A DNA stretch of 64,000 nt from Hahella sp. KA22 (GTDB taxonomy: Bacteria; Pseudomonadota; Gammaproteobacteria; Pseudomonadales; Oleiphilaceae): assembly GCF_004135205.1 (NCBI RefSeq), contig NZ_CP035490.1:4631644-4695643 (forward strand), written 5' to 3'. The notes under the pieces were generated by a model. That model was not told the origin of the DNA. It saw only the letters and a program-made list of their open reading frames with translations, and searched no databases. Position 1 is the stretch's first letter, and each line of letters starts with the position of its first letter. Positions 62,107 to 64,000 of the stretch are shown piece by piece. A program made the position numbers and the translations under genes.

Positions 62107-62940
62107 TCAGCCATTTACTAAGACTCCCGCGCACTTCTGCGACGGAATCGATGACACAGCGGACACAATCTGACTTTCTGTAACCCTTCCATGAGGTACG
62201 ACAACTAATGTCAAATCACACAGCTCGGAGATAATCCGCGCATCGGGCGACACTGCAATCGAAGGAGTATCCAGAATGATAAAGCGGTCTGGATAGCGCT
62301 TTCTTAATGAGTGCAAAAACTGCCTCATACGAAACGATGTAAAAAACTCTCCCGACGATTCTCGTCTACTTCCCGCCGGGATCAATCTCAGCCTTTTAAT
62401 GCCTGTTGGGTAAATCACGGAGGCAATATCCATATCAGGATCTTCAATAAAGTCCGTCACCCCCAGATCAGGCATCAAATCCAAAATGTTATGCAGTGAT
62501 GGCTCTCTCAGGTTGCAGTCAATAACCAATGCAGTCTTACTGCTGTCCAGGGCAAACGCTGCCGCCAGATTTATTGCCGCAAAGGACGCGCCACACCCTT
62601 CCGTAACGCCTGTAACAGCCAAGGTGAAATTATTACCTTTGCTAATCTCCAGCAAACGAGTTCGCAACTCTCGGAACTTATCGATAATTGTACGATCAGG
62701 AGATTCTGGATGAATAATTCGCTTCTGATTCAGATCGTCGACCGACAAGAGAGAAGGCTCTCTCATCTTGGCGATCTGTTTACTGATCACATAACGCTCT
62801 ACGCTGCCAGACTTAACTTCCAGCGAGCTGGGCACCAGCACTCTATCAGCGGCGGAGTTATTAGGCTGAGGCTCTTTAGGTTTAGCCTGCCCTTTATCAA
62901 GATCGTAAATATTTTTGATATTCTCTTGCTTATCGGTCAC
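62107..62940 (-). CDS. CpsD/CapB-like tyrosine-kinase homologue of the XrtA locus with degenerate Walker A
   Basis: This 277-residue P-loop protein has the BY-kinase order: a helical N-terminus ending KFRELRTRLLEIS, the P-loop region, Walker A' LVIDCNLREPSLHNIL, and Walker B FIILDTPSIAVSPDARII. The Walker A loop reads GVTEGCGASF: the invariant lysine before Ser is Ala, read directly from codons GGC GCG TCC. The usual C-terminal tyrosine cluster is absent. It may be a non-catalytic partner of the chain-length protein. I chose a GTG at 62940 with GGGAG seven bases upstream; it overlaps the preceding stop (GTGA). A longer frame from 62967 is less likely. Confidence 0.87.
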   Translation of the reverse strand: MTDKQENIKNIYDLDKGQAKPKEPQPNNSAADRVLVPSSLEVKSGSVERYVISKQIAKMREPSLLSVDDLNQKRIIHPESPDRTIIDKFRELRTRLLEISKGNNFTLAVTGVTEGCGASFAAINLAAAFALDSSKTALVIDCNLREPSLHNILDLMPDLGVTDFIEDPDMDIASVIYPTGIKRLRLIPAGSRRESSGEFFTSFRMRQFLHSLRKRYPDRFIILDTPSIAVSPDARIISELCDLTLVVVPHGRVTESQIVSAVSSIPSQKCAGVLVNG

Positions 62941-64000
62941 AAGACAACTCCCGTATAACGCATCCACCCATAAACTAAATAAACGCCAATACTGACTAAT
63001 GCCAAGAAAAGAATGACTTTAGTTCGACGCCGGTCAATTCTCCGTTCCAATGGAGTGGAAATATAGGGAATCGTCGCCAACACAGGGATACCCGTATTTT
63101 CCTGCAAAATAGATCCAGTACGTACACGCGGGTCTACCTGACAGAACGCGACAGCTATGCCGATAGGCGCGAGAAAACCTAAAAACAGCCCCGCCATTGC
63201 AAAATGGCGGAAAGTAAACCCAGACGGCTTAAGCGGATAGGCCGACGGCTCATGAATCTTATAACTAAGCCCATGACCTTCTACATCCAGACGCATGGAA
63301 ACTCGCGCCTTCTCCCGACGTTTCAATAGATCGTCGTAGATATTCTTGTTAACCTCATAGTCCCTGGTTAGCTCAGCAATCTTCGCCTGATTCTCCTGAA
63401 TACGCTGCATCCTCGAGCGCTCTTTCTCCAATAAGGCCGCCAAGGACTTTTGTCTTGTACGCAATGTATCTATATTGGCGAGGGCTTTTGAGAGTTCGCT
63501 TTGCAACTCTTGATAGATAGGGTTAAAAGAAGATTCCGAGCGCGTAGACGAACCACCGCTGGACACCGCCTCTGCGCGCTGCTTCTCCAACTCAACTATT
63601 TGTTGCTTCAACGCGATAATGTCAGGATAGCTATCCAGATAAATCAATCGCAAGGAATCAAGCTTTTTATTTAACTCATCAATGCGAGTTTGATACGCAT
63701 CATCAGCGACTTCTCTTCTCACAACTCGAGATTGTCCAGAAAGTTGCGATTGCAGCGCATCCCTCTGAGCTATCGCCTCCTTGAGGGCTAGCTCCGCCTC
63801 TTCAATCTGACGTTCAAGACCAGATAATCTCGATCCTACGGACTCTGCAGTTCCATCCACATTGTCCTGCAGAAAATTTTTCAAGCGTTCTTCAGAAGCC
63901 TGTAACTGCGTTTGGTATGCCTTAACTTGCTTATCAACAAACTCATACGCATTGCGGCTCTCTTCACGCTTGCTATTTTCGGTTTCTTCAATAAAGAGCT
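62937..64000 (-). CDS. XrtA system polysaccharide chain-length determinant protein (5' end beyond window)
   Basis: The frame is open to the right edge, so the N-terminus is missing; about 353 residues are visible. They begin with FIEETENSKREESRNAYEFVDKQVKAYQTQLQASEERLK, a typical motif of the exosortase-associated chain-length family. Long coiled coils follow (LRLIYLDSYPDIIALKQQIVELEKQ, LRTRQKSLAALLEKERSRMQRIQENQAKIAELTRDYEVNKNIYDDLLKRREKA). A membrane segment near HFAMAGLFLGFLAPIGIAVAF and a second one at the C-terminus close the Wzz fold. It sets polymer length and works with the P-loop protein encoded next. Confidence 0.92.
   Translation of the reverse strand, partial: LFIEETENSKREESRNAYEFVDKQVKAYQTQLQASEERLKNFLQDNVDGTAESVGSRLSGLERQIEEAELALKEAIAQRDALQSQLSGQSRVVRREVADDAYQTRIDELNKKLDSLRLIYLDSYPDIIALKQQIVELEKQRAEAVSSGGSSTRSESSFNPIYQELQSELSKALANIDTLRTRQKSLAALLEKERSRMQRIQENQAKIAELTRDYEVNKNIYDDLLKRREKARVSMRLDVEGHGLSYKIHEPSAYPLKPSGFTFRHFAMAGLFLGFLAPIGIAVAFCQVDPRVRTGSILQENTGIPVLATIPYISTPLERRIDRRRTKVILFLALVSIGVYLVYGWMRYTGVVL

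Overview
The window looks like a chromosomal segment of a marine gammaproteobacterium of the Oceanospirillales, most like Hahella. This is judged from the mix of Pseudomonas-like housekeeping genes (gpsA, xthA, sixA, a PhaD-type regulator with a phasin, an HsbR/HsbA-type pair) and a very large exosortase A (XrtA)/PEP-CTERM exopolysaccharide (EPS) locus. The genus is an inference. No rRNA, tRNA, CRISPR array, insertion sequence or prophage was seen.

Bases 1-7000 hold one minus-strand operon: a rhodanese-like protein without its catalytic cysteine, a membrane-anchored transglutaminase-like protein with an intact Cys-His-Asp triad, and a giant secreted modular protein (more than 1,678 residues: two LamG-like domains, two glycine-rich modules, several Ig-like/FN3 domains) that runs off the left edge. 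Bases 7000-20400 are ordinary accessory and housekeeping genes: a DUF1285 protein, a radical SAM protein, a class V aminotransferase, SixA, GpsA, a STAS/PP2C-response-regulator pair, an HD phosphohydrolase, a DUF523/DUF1722 protein, XthA, PhaD-like TetR, a phasin, a voltage-sensor-like membrane protein and a YiiX-like amidase. A candidate small RNA lies near 20530-20631.

From about 22650 to the right edge nearly everything belongs to envelope/EPS biology. prsK, prsR and prsT (sensor kinase, sigma-54 activator, TPR lipoprotein) come first. They are followed by an aminotransferase, a glycosyltransferase and an SLC13 anion transporter on the minus strand. A PEP-CTERM protein with a well-formed sigma-54 promoter is divergent from the exosortase-EpsI fusion gene. 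The exosortase heads a plus-strand run: deacetylase, glycosyltransferase, APS kinase cysC, glycosyltransferase, pyruvyl transferase. A long minus-strand operon (51637 down to 41311) encodes a low-molecular-weight tyrosine phosphatase, O-antigen-ligase-like polymerase, glycosyltransferases, flippase, two sulfotransferases and a secreted lyase-like protein. The final minus-strand operon (right edge down to 53046) is the conserved XrtA core (chain-length protein, tyrosine-kinase-like P-loop protein, outer-membrane beta-barrel, deacetylase, FemAB-like protein) followed by a non-ribosomal peptide synthetase (NRPS) and a glycosyltransferase.

Read together, the genes predict a pyruvylated and sulfated EPS, with sulfate uptake, PAPS synthesis and sulfotransfer encoded in the locus. 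There is possibly also an aminoacyl (glycine) decoration: the NRPS adenylation domain carries a glycine-type specificity code, and the FemAB-like protein carries an N-terminal helical hairpin resembling the tRNA-binding arm of seryl-tRNA synthetase. PrsK/PrsR probably control at least the PEP-CTERM protein gene through sigma-54.
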